Origin: an archaeon | Lineage (GTDB): Archaea > Nanobdellota > Nanobdellia > Woesearchaeales > GW2011-AR9 | Direction of reading: 5' to 3' | DNA length: 36,621 nucleotides | Assembly (NCBI GenBank): GCA_030704845.1 | Contig: JAUYKZ010000023.1 | Location: forward strand, 78,262-114,882 | In this document: one piece after another, positions 22,266-30,737 of the stretch | Layout of the letters: every line of letters begins with the position of its first letter | How positions within the stretch are numbered: position 1 is the stretch's first letter | Made by a program: the position numbers and the translations under genes | Notes under the pieces: generated by a model | Database searches by the model: none | Seen by the model: only the letters and a program-made list of their open reading frames with translations | What the model was told of the DNA's origin: nothing

Positions 22266-23496
22266 TTATCCCAAATCCGATTAATCTAAATCTGTCCCCT
22301 ACTCTTCTTGAGATGGTTATTCTATCTCCAATATTTGCACAGACCGGTTTTTTAAGAATACAGATGGTATTTTTCTTGGAAGGATCTAAAACAATTCCTA
22401 CTGTAGCAGCTGAATTAACATTAAGCATAAGAACTTCACTTTTTGCTAACGGTTTAACTTCAATTTCTTCCTTAGCCCCAACAACTCTTTCAAGTAAATT
22501 TGTTTGTAAGGTTAATTGGTAATGAACTGGAGGCAATTTATCAGGCAATCCAACTAAACATCCAGTTAACGCATCTGATTTAATGATGGTTGGATCTAAA
22601 TCTGTTTGGATAGCCATACTTCCGCCAGGTAAAATTTCTTTTACTGGAACTCCGCCAGAATAAATTTGAACAATTTTTGTCATTAATGATTTCCAAACCT
22701 TTTTATTTTTTTCTTCAACGACATAACCCGGTCTGATTTCAATTTCATCACCTACCGAGAATTTTCCTTGCTTAACTGTTCCGCCAAGAACTCCACCCAA
22801 TATCGCGGATGGTTTAATTCCTGGTTTATTAATATCAAATGATCGAGCAACAAGCATTAACGGTTCTTCTTTTAGACTTCTCTTTGGCGTTGGGATATAT
22901 TCTTGGATTGCTCTTAGTAAAGCGTCAATGTTAACATTTGCTCTTGCTGAAATTGGAATAATTGGAATATCTTTGTAATCAGTATCAGCTAAGAATTCTT
23001 TTATTTGTTGATAATTCTTCAATGCTTCTTCCTTGGTTACAAGATCAATTTTATTTTGAACGATGATAACATTCTTAATGTCAGATATCTGTAGGGCCAT
23101 TAAATGCTCTTTAGTTTGAGGTTGAGGACATTTCTCATTAGCTGCAACTAAAAGTATAGCCCCATCGACGATAGCAGCACCGGAAAGCATTGTGGCCATT
23201 AATGATTCGTGACCAGGAGCATCAACGAGAGATATTTTTCTTATTGGCTCGGTTACTTTATTTGATTTAATACTTTTTTCTTTAGTAGTATAGAAATCAT
23301 TTTCTTTATCGTAATAAATGGTAAAATCCGCATAGCCAAGCCTGATGGTAATTCCTTTCTTAAGTTCTTCAGAATGTGTATCGGTCCATTTACCACTCAA
23401 CCTTTCGGTAAGTGTAGTTTTACCATGATCGACATGCCCTACAAGAGCTATATTCAATTCAGGTTGGATTGATATTTTTACAGTTTTCTTAGCCAT
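22258..23496 (-). CDS. eif2g: Translation initiation factor aIF2, gamma subunit
   Basis: A 412-residue GTPase that carries initiator Met-tRNA to the small ribosomal subunit. Motifs: GHVDHGKT (20-27), the switch region KGITIRLGYADF, DAPGHE, NKID and SARANVNIDALL, then two beta-barrel domains with GGVLGGT and AKSEVLMLNVNS. Most archaeal and eukaryotic homologues have four Cys forming a zinc knuckle after the ADF-like strand; here that stretch is YYDKENDFYTTKEKSIKSN with no cysteine. The gene is followed upstream by eS17 on the same strand (49 nt gap), a sensible translation operon. Confidence 0.95.
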   Translation of the reverse strand: MAKKTVKISIQPELNIALVGHVDHGKTTLTERLSGKWTDTHSEELKKGITIRLGYADFTIYYDKENDFYTTKEKSIKSNKVTEPIRKISLVDAPGHESLMATMLSGAAIVDGAILLVAANEKCPQPQTKEHLMALQISDIKNVIIVQNKIDLVTKEEALKNYQQIKEFLADTDYKDIPIIPISARANVNIDALLRAIQEYIPTPKRSLKEEPLMLVARSFDINKPGIKPSAILGGVLGGTVKQGKFSVGDEIEIRPGYVVEEKNKKVWKSLMTKIVQIYSGGVPVKEILPGGSMAIQTDLDPTIIKSDALTGCLVGLPDKLPPVHYQLTLQTNLLERVVGAKEEIEVKPLAKSEVLMLNVNSAATVGIVLDPSKKNTICILKKPVCANIGDRITISRRVGDRFRLIGFGIIK

Positions 23497-23545
23497 TTAT
23501 CTGACGGAACAAGAACGGCTTTATAAAAGTATTGAGAAAAAAAGC

Positions 23546-23734
23546 TTAGGCTTCTTTACGTTTAAGCCGAGTAGCGTATCCAGCAATGATATTTCTTATT
23601 TTTTTACTCTCGGTTTTAACAAATCTATCGGTCATTTCTTTATTTTTATTAAATTCGCTAGTGAAAGAATCCCCATGTAAACTTAGTACTTCTAATGTTT
23701 TCCTTTTAATTAGTTTGGTTTTGATACGTCCCAT
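23546..23734 (-). CDS. rps17e: Ribosomal protein eS17
   Basis: A 62-residue protein matching small archaeal eS17: MGRIKTKLIKRKTLEVL, then FTSEFNKNKE and SKKIRNIIAGYATRLKRKE. Length is normal. It is on the same strand as, and 49 nt before, the aIF2 gamma gene. Its upstream region holds three strong hairpins. Confidence 0.9.
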   Translation of the reverse strand: MGRIKTKLIKRKTLEVLSLHGDSFTSEFNKNKEMTDRFVKTESKKIRNIIAGYATRLKRKEA

Positions 23735-23765
23735 GTGGTGGTTGAAACTACGGGTGGTTTATAAA

Positions 23766-23850
23766 GGTTTTGGAAAACTTTAGTTTTCTAAACCCCAGAG
23801 GCTTTTTGCCTCTTAATGGTTTCTAAAAATCTCCCCAGATTTTTAAAACC
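23766..23850. repeat. Three tandem hairpins upstream of eS17
   Basis: Inverted repeats at 23766-23779/23782-23794 (base GGTTT/AAACC), 23797-23802/23808-23813 (AGAGGC, T5 loop) and 23818-23832/23837-23850 (base GGTTT/AAACC, CCCC loop). They occupy the gap between the 23903 gene and eS17, on the transcribed side of both. They could be terminators for the upstream gene, a leader for the ribosomal operon, or relatives of the 9231 array. Confidence 0.65.
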
Positions 23851-23902
23851 CCTAAAATTTTATTTTTGTAAGGTTTTGGTAGCTATAAAATATTTAAAGA
23901 AT

Positions 23903-24466
23903 CTAAGACATCCTCATGAATGAGTTAAAATCATGTAACAGCTGAGCTTCTAATCTTTCTCCAATATCTTGTAAGTCAATAATCTCTCCTGATCGAAGTT
24001 GATTTTGAATAGCTCCTATGGCTCTTTTTGGTTCTTTTAATCGACAAAAAGTACTATTTTTTTCTTTAGCGAAATTGATTAAAGTAATGGCATCATATAA
24101 TGGAACTCTTCTAATTTTTTTGAAATTAACGTCAGTTACTTCTTCAATCGTGAGTAGATTTATAATTATCTCGTCAATTCTTGGTTCAATATACATCCCA
24201 TTAAAATTAGCTTCTTCCTTCTTTTGTTTAAAATATTTATAGGTTTTTTCCTCAACTTGAAACTCTTTGAATTTTATTTTTGGTTCATGAGGAAGGTATA
24301 ATCTATCTTCCTGGGGAGTTATCTCTCCGCCAAGAGCTTCGATAACAGCTTTAGCTAAACCATGATACAGGATTTCTTTAGACGCTGGAATAGAACCTTT
24401 ACCTTCACTAGTAGCAAAATACAATAAACCTGCAAGAACTTTTTTGTTAAAGGTTAAATCAATCAT
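23903..24466 (-). CDS. Hypothetical protein
   Basis: A 187-residue soluble protein; first half with beta strands (RLYLPHEPKIKFKEFQVEE), second half helical (NFKKIRRVPLYDAITLINFAKEK, IDLQDIGERLEAQLLHDFNSFMRM). I considered a GINS subunit because of the nearby primase, but could not match the conserved pattern. The ATG is preceded by an AT-rich promoter region shared with the divergent 24513 gene. No cofactor or metal motif visible. Confidence 0.6.
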   Translation of the reverse strand: MIDLTFNKKVLAGLLYFATSEGKGSIPASKEILYHGLAKAVIEALGGEITPQEDRLYLPHEPKIKFKEFQVEEKTYKYFKQKKEEANFNGMYIEPRIDEIIINLLTIEEVTDVNFKKIRRVPLYDAITLINFAKEKNSTFCRLKEPKRAIGAIQNQLRSGEIIDLQDIGERLEAQLLHDFNSFMRMS

Positions 24467-24512
24467 TTTTAAGCGAAAAACTTATAGTCTTTGTAAAGTT
24501 TTCTATCGAAAA

Positions 24513-25037
24513 ATGAAAACTTTTGGAGATACCCTAGAAGAGTTATTGAATGAAAGATCTCCCGAAGAGATTATGTTAAATAGAACTTACGACTTCCACG
24601 ACTTAACATCGAAAATTAGATTTAAATTTGCTGCAGATGAACCGGTTAATGTTCTAAATCTTGTTAAAGAATTTCCTTATACAACAGAAAAAGAACGCGA
24701 ATTCCTTTTAGAATATGGTTCTAGACTTTATGCGGCTTATCAAGATTATGAAGAATTAGTTGGTGAATATGTACAAGAAATACTTCCCTTTCTCTGGAAA
24801 GGCAAACTAACATCAAGTGCTGGAATGTTTAATCTTGCAACCTATTTAACATATGAACTGACTAACAGTTCTTTTGCTTCATTTACCGTTGGGATTATAT
24901 CTGGTTTAGTTGGTTTGGTTCTCGAAAATAATAACCCGCGGATGGCACATTGGTTTAGTGACGCAGATAAAAAACCGACGACAGAAAATGTGTTGGCGGT
25001 ATACATGGAATATTATACAAAATATCTAAATCTTTAA
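24513..25037 (+). CDS. Hypothetical protein with one hydrophobic segment
   Basis: A 174-residue, mostly helical protein with a likely membrane or buried hydrophobic segment near residues 118-135 (FASFTVGIISGLVGLVLE). The ATG at 24513 is about 29 nt after ACTTATAG, so translation from the further upstream in-frame starts is unlikely. Many acidic residues near the N-terminus. It overlaps the convergent primase gene by 4 nt. No family recognised. Confidence 0.6.
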   Translation: MKTFGDTLEELLNERSPEEIMLNRTYDFHDLTSKIRFKFAADEPVNVLNLVKEFPYTTEKEREFLLEYGSRLYAAYQDYEELVGEYVQEILPFLWKGKLTSSAGMFNLATYLTYELTNSSFASFTVGIISGLVGLVLENNNPRMAHWFSDADKKPTTENVLAVYMEYYTKYLNL

Positions 25038-26356
25038 TCTTTTTGTTCCTTTTCTTGCAATGAATCACGCCACTTAAGAACCGTATAATTTACCGGATTC
25101 TTAATTCTTTTACAAAAATTATCTGGTTTACATACGCCAATCCCTAAGGCATAACCTTCATTATTACAATTTGGAGGAAGTTTTTCTCCCGGCTTGAAAC
25201 TGTACAATTGTCCTTTAAGATAAACATCCCTCAACGGTTCCGGATTTTTTTTATTCCATTCTTTTAAGTAAGCAGTAATTTCCTCCTTACTCCAACCGAT
25301 TTTACCGAGGAAATTTGTTAAAATAAAGATAGCTCTTTTTTTCCCGTCAGGAATACCAACTAAAATATTTCTTACGCAAGGTGGAAAATAATCTTCTTTA
25401 ATTGGGCTGGTAATTTCTACCTCTTGATATGCTTTTTCTACTTCCCTTTCTTCTTCTAATTGAACTTCGAAATCTAGGGCTTGCATTAATAATTGTCTGG
25501 CACTTTCGCCATCAACAGTTCTATCTAAGAATGTAAATGTCGGAGTTGAAATAGCTTCAGGAGAAGCCATCTGTTTTTCAAATTCCATAACTGTGTCCGG
25601 GTCAATTGGAAGACTTACTAAACCCGATTTCTCGTGCAGAGAATATGGCATTCGATACAAATGTCGTGAAGAAATTAAAACGGTATCGATTTCAAGAAAT
25701 GGTTCCACGTTTAAGAAGGGGATTACCGTCCCGAGATGATCTTTTCTCGTCGTGATAGCTTTCTCTCTTTCTGCGTTTGTTTTCTCTAAAACTTTAGAGA
25801 AATTACCTTGTTCAAATTCAATAATTTTTCTTCCAAGTTCTTCTTTAATATTCTCTTTAATATAAAATGCAATTTTTCTGGCAGCATCTGGGAAAAGATC
25901 TTTAGTTCTTGTTTCTCCGACCTGTTGCGGGAATGCCTGGAACGGGACTCCGACGTGAAAACCTTTGTTTCCACTAAATTTTATGGAGATATCTTTCACT
26001 TCACAATATCTCAGAAATTTCACAATTAAATCTGCACAAATCCGGCTATATTCAAATACCGCACAATCAATATCAAGAACCAAATCCCAACCGATACGAA
26101 TATCGGCAAGTTCTTTCTTTGAAAGATTACTGTTTATCGAGAGAGGATTGTTCCATAATTCCTCGCTAGAATGGAATGAAGAAACTCCTTTAAATGCAAG
26201 TTCAAGAACATCTCGAGGATAAGTTAAGATATCTGGGCGTTTCCCGTATCCTTGTCCGAAACACATCCCTATTTCCTTATTTTGAGCATGTTTAACTAAT
26301 TCATTTTGAACTTCTGGACGTTTGTAATGCTTGAGAATAATTGATTTGGAGAGCAT
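25034..26356 (-). CDS. priSL: Fused DNA primase (PriS catalytic + PriL Fe-S domain)
   Basis: A 440-residue protein joining both primase subunits. Residues 1-300 are the archaeo-eukaryotic catalytic domain: Asp95/Asp97 in WDLVLDIDCAV, SGNKGFH (128-134), the third Asp224 (LEIDTVL) and RMPYSLHEKSGLVSLPI. Residues about 320-425 are the PriL C-terminal domain with four cysteines for a [4Fe-4S] cluster: Cys327 (PPCVRN), Cys397, Cys409 and Cys415, ending NPVNY. Most archaea have separate PriS and PriL; this fused short form is known from Nanoarchaeum and related DPANN lineages. It starts RNA primers at the fork. Confidence 0.9.
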   Translation of the reverse strand: MLSKSIILKHYKRPEVQNELVKHAQNKEIGMCFGQGYGKRPDILTYPRDVLELAFKGVSSFHSSEELWNNPLSINSNLSKKELADIRIGWDLVLDIDCAVFEYSRICADLIVKFLRYCEVKDISIKFSGNKGFHVGVPFQAFPQQVGETRTKDLFPDAARKIAFYIKENIKEELGRKIIEFEQGNFSKVLEKTNAEREKAITTRKDHLGTVIPFLNVEPFLEIDTVLISSRHLYRMPYSLHEKSGLVSLPIDPDTVMEFEKQMASPEAISTPTFTFLDRTVDGESARQLLMQALDFEVQLEEEREVEKAYQEVEITSPIKEDYFPPCVRNILVGIPDGKKRAIFILTNFLGKIGWSKEEITAYLKEWNKKNPEPLRDVYLKGQLYSFKPGEKLPPNCNNEGYALGIGVCKPDNFCKRIKNPVNYTVLKWRDSLQEKEQKD

Positions 26357-26461
26357 GGATGTTCTTTATTTCCGTTCATATAAGAATATTTCCCTCTTCG
26401 CATATGGATTAATCAATATAAACCAAAACATTTATAAATAAAACCTCTAAATTCTAAACTC

Positions 26462-26731
26462 ATGGAATTCACAATTCTCGAAGAAGATAAAACGAAGATT
26501 CAATTTCAGCTAAATGGGGAAACTCATACATTCTGTAATGCACTTAAACAGGAATTACTTAGAGTTAAAGGTGTTGTTATAGCTACTTATAAAATTGATC
26601 ATCCGTTAATTGGTGTTCCAGAATTTCTAGTACAAACAAAAGGTATCGAACCTCGAAAAGCTCTTAAGGAAGCATTAAAAAATCTTGCTAAGAAAGCTGA
26701 AGACTTCAAGAAAGAAGTTAAAGGTCTGTAG
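26462..26731 (+). CDS. rpoL: RNA polymerase subunit Rpo11 (L)
   Basis: An 89-residue protein of the Rpo11/RpoL family: EEDKTKIQFQLNGETHTFCNALKQELL, then VIATYKIDHPLIGVPEFLVQTKGIEPRKALKEAL. It pairs with Rpo3 to nucleate RNA polymerase assembly. A strong TATA box (TTTATAAATA, 26431-26440) lies 26 nt before the ATG, so the mRNA is probably leaderless. The primase gene is divergent from it. Confidence 0.95.
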   Translation: MEFTILEEDKTKIQFQLNGETHTFCNALKQELLRVKGVVIATYKIDHPLIGVPEFLVQTKGIEPRKALKEALKNLAKKAEDFKKEVKGL

Positions 26732-26781
26732 AAGAAAGACTTAAATACCCTTTTCTCTTTTCCTAAATTCAAGGTGATAGA

Positions 26782-27486
26782 ATGAAATTAGTTCTAACTA
26801 AGAAACCAAAGAATGTTACAATTGTAGAGGGATTCCCGGGATTTGGATTGATTGGCACGATTGCTACTGAATTTTTATTGGAACATCTCGAAACTGAGAA
26901 AATTGGTGTAATTGAAATGGATGAAATTCCTGCAATGATTGCCATTCATCAAAATAAAGTTGTTGAACCAATTTCTCTTCATTACAATAAGAAATACAAT
27001 CTTGTTCTTATTCATGCCATAAATATTGGCAAAGATTTAGGCTGGAAGCTAGCCGATATTATCAAAGAATTATCGGAAACTCTTATGGCCAAAGAAATAA
27101 TTTCTTTAGAAGGCGTTGGTTCACCAACCGCAGAATCTGGAAGAATATTCTATTACTCGACAACAAATGGTGCGGTAAGTAAAAGATTATCTGATGTAGC
27201 TAGCCCATTACAAGAAGGTATCATTGTTGGAGTTACCGGTGCTTTACTCGCTAAAAGTATTAAAACCCCAATCATCGCATTGTTTGCAGAGGCTAAAAGT
27301 AACATGCCAGATAGTAGGGCAGCAGCAACCATAATTGAAGCTTTAGATGCGTATACTGGATTACAAATTGATCCTAAACCACTTCTTAAACAAGCCCAAG
27401 TATTCGAACAGAAGTTAAAAGGTTTGATTAAGAAAAGTCAACAAGCTGAAAGAATACAGGAAGATAAGCTCAGTTATGTGGGTTAA
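26782..27486 (+). CDS. PAC2-family protein (proteasome assembly chaperone-like)
   Basis: A 234-residue protein of the PAC2 superfamily: VEGFPGFGLIGTIATEFLL at the N-terminus, IPAMIAIHQNKVVEPISLHY, then GVTGALLAKSIKTPIIALFAEAKSNMPDSRAAATIIEAL, and a helical C-terminus. In archaea such proteins are linked to proteasome assembly or are ATP-grasp-like nucleotide hydrolases of unknown role. AAGGTGAT lies 5 nt before the ATG and a TATA-like TTAAATAC further upstream, so this one has a leader. It is 50 nt after rpoL. Confidence 0.85.
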   Translation: MKLVLTKKPKNVTIVEGFPGFGLIGTIATEFLLEHLETEKIGVIEMDEIPAMIAIHQNKVVEPISLHYNKKYNLVLIHAINIGKDLGWKLADIIKELSETLMAKEIISLEGVGSPTAESGRIFYYSTTNGAVSKRLSDVASPLQEGIIVGVTGALLAKSIKTPIIALFAEAKSNMPDSRAAATIIEALDAYTGLQIDPKPLLKQAQVFEQKLKGLIKKSQQAERIQEDKLSYVG

Positions 27487-27672
27487 AAGTTTAGTCATCG
27501 ATTAAATCTTTTTGTTCTTTAACTTTTAATCAATCTTAATTCTTTAATGTTTGATAAAAACCTAAAAGTTTTAGCAAGTGGTTTTGAAAATAGAGAGATT
27601 TGATTGAACATATTAGTTCTCAATAGTCCAATAAGAACTTAAAGGTTTTAGACTGTGTTGTGTTAGAAAGAT

Positions 27673-28455
27673 TTAATCTTTTCCAGAAGATTTAAGATTT
27701 AATTTGGCTTGAACGCTGTTGAAAAGGTCTTGGCTAACTAGTGGCGAATGAGTCCCCTTATTAATTTCTCCTGCAAATTTTACATCGCCAAGATAAGTCC
27801 TATTTGCGAGTATTTTCTTTACTCCGTTGACCGAAACAGCGTATTTTTTAGCTAATTTATTAAGGCTAGTTCCGCTAAGAAATTCTTGAAAAATTTCTCG
27901 TACCAAAGGCGATTTTCGAGGATCAAATTTAAGTTCTTTATCCACCATATTGTAGCCAAATGGGGGTTTATTTACAAATCCGCCTTCTCGATTTTTTCGT
28001 TGCATCCCAAAGGAGGTTCGTTCCCCAATTATGTTTCTTTCAAATTCAGCAAAAGCAGAGATTATGTGGAACATCAGTTTCCCAGATGCAGATGCAGTCT
28101 CAATCTTATCTTGAAGAGAAACGAAATCGATCCCCCAATCTTTTAGCTTATCGATTGTGAGGATTAAGTCTTTAAGACTTCTACTGAAGCGATCCAATTT
28201 ATAGATGAATATGGCTGAGAATTTTTTTTCTTCGGCATCTTTTAGCATATCCATCATTGCCGGCCGATGCGCGATGTCCTTAGCAGATTTTCCTTCATCC
28301 CGGTAAACCTTGTGGAGTTCGTAACCAAGAATGAGGGCATAATTTTTTAACGCATCTTCTTGCCCAGCTAAGGAAAACCCGTGTTGGGCTTGATCCTCCG
28401 TAGAAACGCGAATGTAAACTGCCGCGAGGGGCTTATTTTGTGCACTTTGGGCCAT
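27673..28455 (-). CDS. Serine recombinase (resolvase/recombinase domains, short)
   Basis: A 260-residue protein. The resolvase catalytic domain is intact: AVYIRVSTEDQ with nucleophile Ser18, IYKLDRFSRSL with the active-site Arg, and SASGKLMFHIISAFAEFERNIIGER. Residues about 155-250 form a recombinase DNA-binding domain (PFGYNMVDKELKFDPRKSPLVREIF, then LAKKYAVSVNGVKKIL). The zinc ribbon and coiled coil that large serine integrases carry after this domain are absent. GGAG precedes the ATG. No cargo genes or matching att repeats were found nearby, so it may be a lone remnant or an IS607-like or phage leftover. Confidence 0.85.
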   Translation of the reverse strand: MAQSAQNKPLAAVYIRVSTEDQAQHGFSLAGQEDALKNYALILGYELHKVYRDEGKSAKDIAHRPAMMDMLKDAEEKKFSAIFIYKLDRFSRSLKDLILTIDKLKDWGIDFVSLQDKIETASASGKLMFHIISAFAEFERNIIGERTSFGMQRKNREGGFVNKPPFGYNMVDKELKFDPRKSPLVREIFQEFLSGTSLNKLAKKYAVSVNGVKKILANRTYLGDVKFAGEINKGTHSPLVSQDLFNSVQAKLNLKSSGKD

Positions 28456-28474
28456 CTAAATCATCTCTCCTTTC

Positions 28475-28492
28475 ACTTAGGGCTCCCTAAGT
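28475..28492. promoter_or_regulatory. Perfect palindrome at recombinase promoter
   Basis: Perfect 8-bp arms ACTTAGGG/CCCTAAGT around central CT, directly downstream of a TATA box (28492-28499 on the minus strand) and 20 nt before the recombinase ATG. It could be an operator for autorepression or, given the central dinucleotide, the recombinase crossover site. Confidence 0.6.
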
Positions 28493-28705
28493 ATATAAAT
28501 TTTCCTCAGAAACAGCCAGTTAAAGCCCCCGATACCCCATTTTCATCGTTTTAGCCCCTTTTTTTGTTGGTATTCTTGCTCTGAAAACTTCAATGATTGA
28601 TTAAATGTTTTATTCTGATAAGTTTTGACTTTAAAAGAAGTATTTGTCACGAGAGGGTGGCTAAAAATAGCAAACCTTAAATAGTAGTGCCTACATCAAA
28701 AGAAT

Positions 28706-28921
28706 ATGGGAAATGAAAATTTAATTGGATTCAAAAATAACCCAGCTTATCGATTAGTTGTTTACACCGTTTTAACTACAGCTGCAACATTTGCAGTTAA
28801 ACAAGTTGTTGATGCAGGTTTAGAAGATCGAATTACAATAACAGCCGAAGAACCAATCGTTACTTACGGGGATTCAGGTTATGATGCAGGCGTTCAATAT
28901 CAAGCTGCATTTTTAGAATAA
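28706..28921 (+). CDS. Small protein with one hydrophobic segment
   Basis: A 71-residue protein with a hydrophobic stretch (about residues 17-36, LVVYTVLTTAATFAVKQVV), then an acidic C-terminal part with an YDAGVQYQAAFLE end. TTAAATA lies about 26 nt before the ATG, supporting leaderless expression. No family recognised. Its promoter region carries a motif also found upstream of the AbiE-like operon. Confidence 0.55.
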   Translation: MGNENLIGFKNNPAYRLVVYTVLTTAATFAVKQVVDAGLEDRITITAEEPIVTYGDSGYDAGVQYQAAFLE

Positions 28922-28961
28922 AAAGTTTCTTCTTTGCTTAATTCTTTTTGTGCCAAATAGT

Positions 28962-30629
28962 TTAATCTTTGATTGAATTAATTATGATGTTTTTTTGATC
29001 TTTCTTTTCCCGGAAAGTTCTTGCGATATAAACATCTTTCTTATTGAATGTGTCTTTACCAGTATAATATGCTGCGGTCGCAGCAGTTCCAGGAGATGGA
29101 GTAAATACTTGGGTTAAATTAACGAACAAGTCTTTCTCGGCGCAGTACCGTTTCAGAATTCTCATATCATCCATAGTACATCCAGGATGTGCAGCGATGA
29201 AGTAAGGGACAAGATTTTTGAAAGTTCCTTGCTCCTTGTTAATTTTCTTATATTCAATCAAGAATTCTTCGAAATCTTTTCTAGTACCCTTATTCATGTT
29301 CTTTAAAACTTTATCCGAGACATGTTCGGGAGCAATTTTAAGGCGGTAAGTAAATTGCATGATTTTCCTAAATAGTTTTTTCTGATCAAGGATAATGTCA
29401 TGCCTGATTGCGCTTCTTAGTTCCAAAGAAGTTCCACGATACCTATTTTGTAATTTTTCAACATCTTCTAAAAGCGAGTATAAATCGTCCCTAAGCACTC
29501 TTTTTGGACAGCCTACACATCTTTGGTCGCAATACTTTTTCTTGTTAAAAACAGTGATATCTTTGTTTAGGATCAAGGAATGGATTGTTTCTTTCTCATC
29601 GTATAAAGAACAATATGAACCAAACATGTTTAGAGTTGGTAAAGTCAAATCATTTATTTTTCTTATTCCTTTCCGGTATAAAGTTTCAATCTCTTTCAAG
29701 ATAGATTTTCTACTTCTCCTAGCAATTTCTTTGCCTTGCACTAACGGAATTACGCAAAATGTACATCCGCCCCAACAACCTCTCCCAAGAACGATGGAAG
29801 TTTCTAATCTCTCAACCATCTGTTGATTGAAATCGAAATTTTTTGAATCCGGATGAAGTTTTCTGGTGAATGGTAAATCGTAAAGTAAATCCATCTCTTC
29901 CTCAGTGTTAGTGTGAGCTGGTCTGTTATGTTGAATGAATCCTTTTCCACACGGTTCAATGAATGCATCATCCGGAAGCAAGTAATGGGTTCTTGTCAAT
30001 AAACTGAAATTTTCTGGATTTTCTATACAATCTTCATAAGATGGAAGATGACGGATAGATTCTTTTATTTGATCTTTCTTTACCCTGAAAGAAGCACCGT
30101 TAATTTTTTGCAAGTCAGTTTTTTTAAGAAGTTCAAGTAACGATCTTTCAGCATTGCCATGAAGAAGAACATCAGCTTTACTGTCGTTAAGGATGCCTTT
30201 CCTTAACTGGTTTTCTTTATAATCGAAATGAGTAAATCTTCTTATAGTAGCTTCCATCCCACCAAGAACAGTCATACTTCCTTTGAAAAGAGATTTAACT
30301 TTCTGAGTATAAATAATCGGTGCGTGTTCCGGGACAAGAACATTTTCTCGTTCTCTCAGCATTGGCGTGTAATTTGCCAGCATGGAATCAAGTAACCCGG
30401 AAGTTATGCAGAAGAAATGGTTTGGTTTTCCGCAGATTTGGTAATCGTTGTCAGTTTCTGGTTGTGCGATGATAGCTACTTTGTATCCTTTTTTATCTAG
30501 AAGTCTGGATAGGCCTGCGATACCGCTTAGTGGATGGTCGTAGTATGGATCTCCGGTGATGAAAATGACGTCGAAACTAGTGAAATCTTTATAATATTTC
30601 TTTCCTTCTTCTACTGACGTTGGTAACAT
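28962..30629 (-). CDS. ygiQ: YgiQ-family radical SAM protein
   Basis: A 555-residue protein of the YgiQ (UPF0313) family. The N-terminal region (FDVIFITGDPYYDHPLSGIAGLSRLL) resembles a B12-binding fold, and the radical SAM cluster motif GRGCWGGCTFC gives Cys285, Cys289 and Cys292. Downstream are two more cysteine pairs (CDQRCVGCP, about residues 370-380) and the family-typical LKIAPEHVSD and THPGCT-like (AHPGCTMDDM) segments. The reaction is not established. The gene stands alone. Confidence 0.9.
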   Translation of the reverse strand: MLPTSVEEGKKYYKDFTSFDVIFITGDPYYDHPLSGIAGLSRLLDKKGYKVAIIAQPETDNDYQICGKPNHFFCITSGLLDSMLANYTPMLRERENVLVPEHAPIIYTQKVKSLFKGSMTVLGGMEATIRRFTHFDYKENQLRKGILNDSKADVLLHGNAERSLLELLKKTDLQKINGASFRVKKDQIKESIRHLPSYEDCIENPENFSLLTRTHYLLPDDAFIEPCGKGFIQHNRPAHTNTEEEMDLLYDLPFTRKLHPDSKNFDFNQQMVERLETSIVLGRGCWGGCTFCVIPLVQGKEIARRSRKSILKEIETLYRKGIRKINDLTLPTLNMFGSYCSLYDEKETIHSLILNKDITVFNKKKYCDQRCVGCPKRVLRDDLYSLLEDVEKLQNRYRGTSLELRSAIRHDIILDQKKLFRKIMQFTYRLKIAPEHVSDKVLKNMNKGTRKDFEEFLIEYKKINKEQGTFKNLVPYFIAAHPGCTMDDMRILKRYCAEKDLFVNLTQVFTPSPGTAATAAYYTGKDTFNKKDVYIARTFREKKDQKNIIINSIKD

Positions 30630-30737
30630 GTGTGTAGAATTTGGGCAGTTTCTTTAAAAGGGTTTGTGTTTAGAATTTGATTGTACATGAACTACTTATT
30701 TAGGACAACGCTTTTTAATTCTTTGAATTTAATAATT

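Noticed and set aside
23903-24466. GINS complex subunit
   Set aside because: Suggested by the nearby primase, but I could not find the conserved helix pattern and the gene is not adjacent to or co-directional in an operon with the primase.
27487-28705. Direct repeats flanking the serine recombinase as att sites
   Set aside because: Only short AT-rich partial matches (around GATTAAAT) are visible on the two sides, no better than chance in this sequence.
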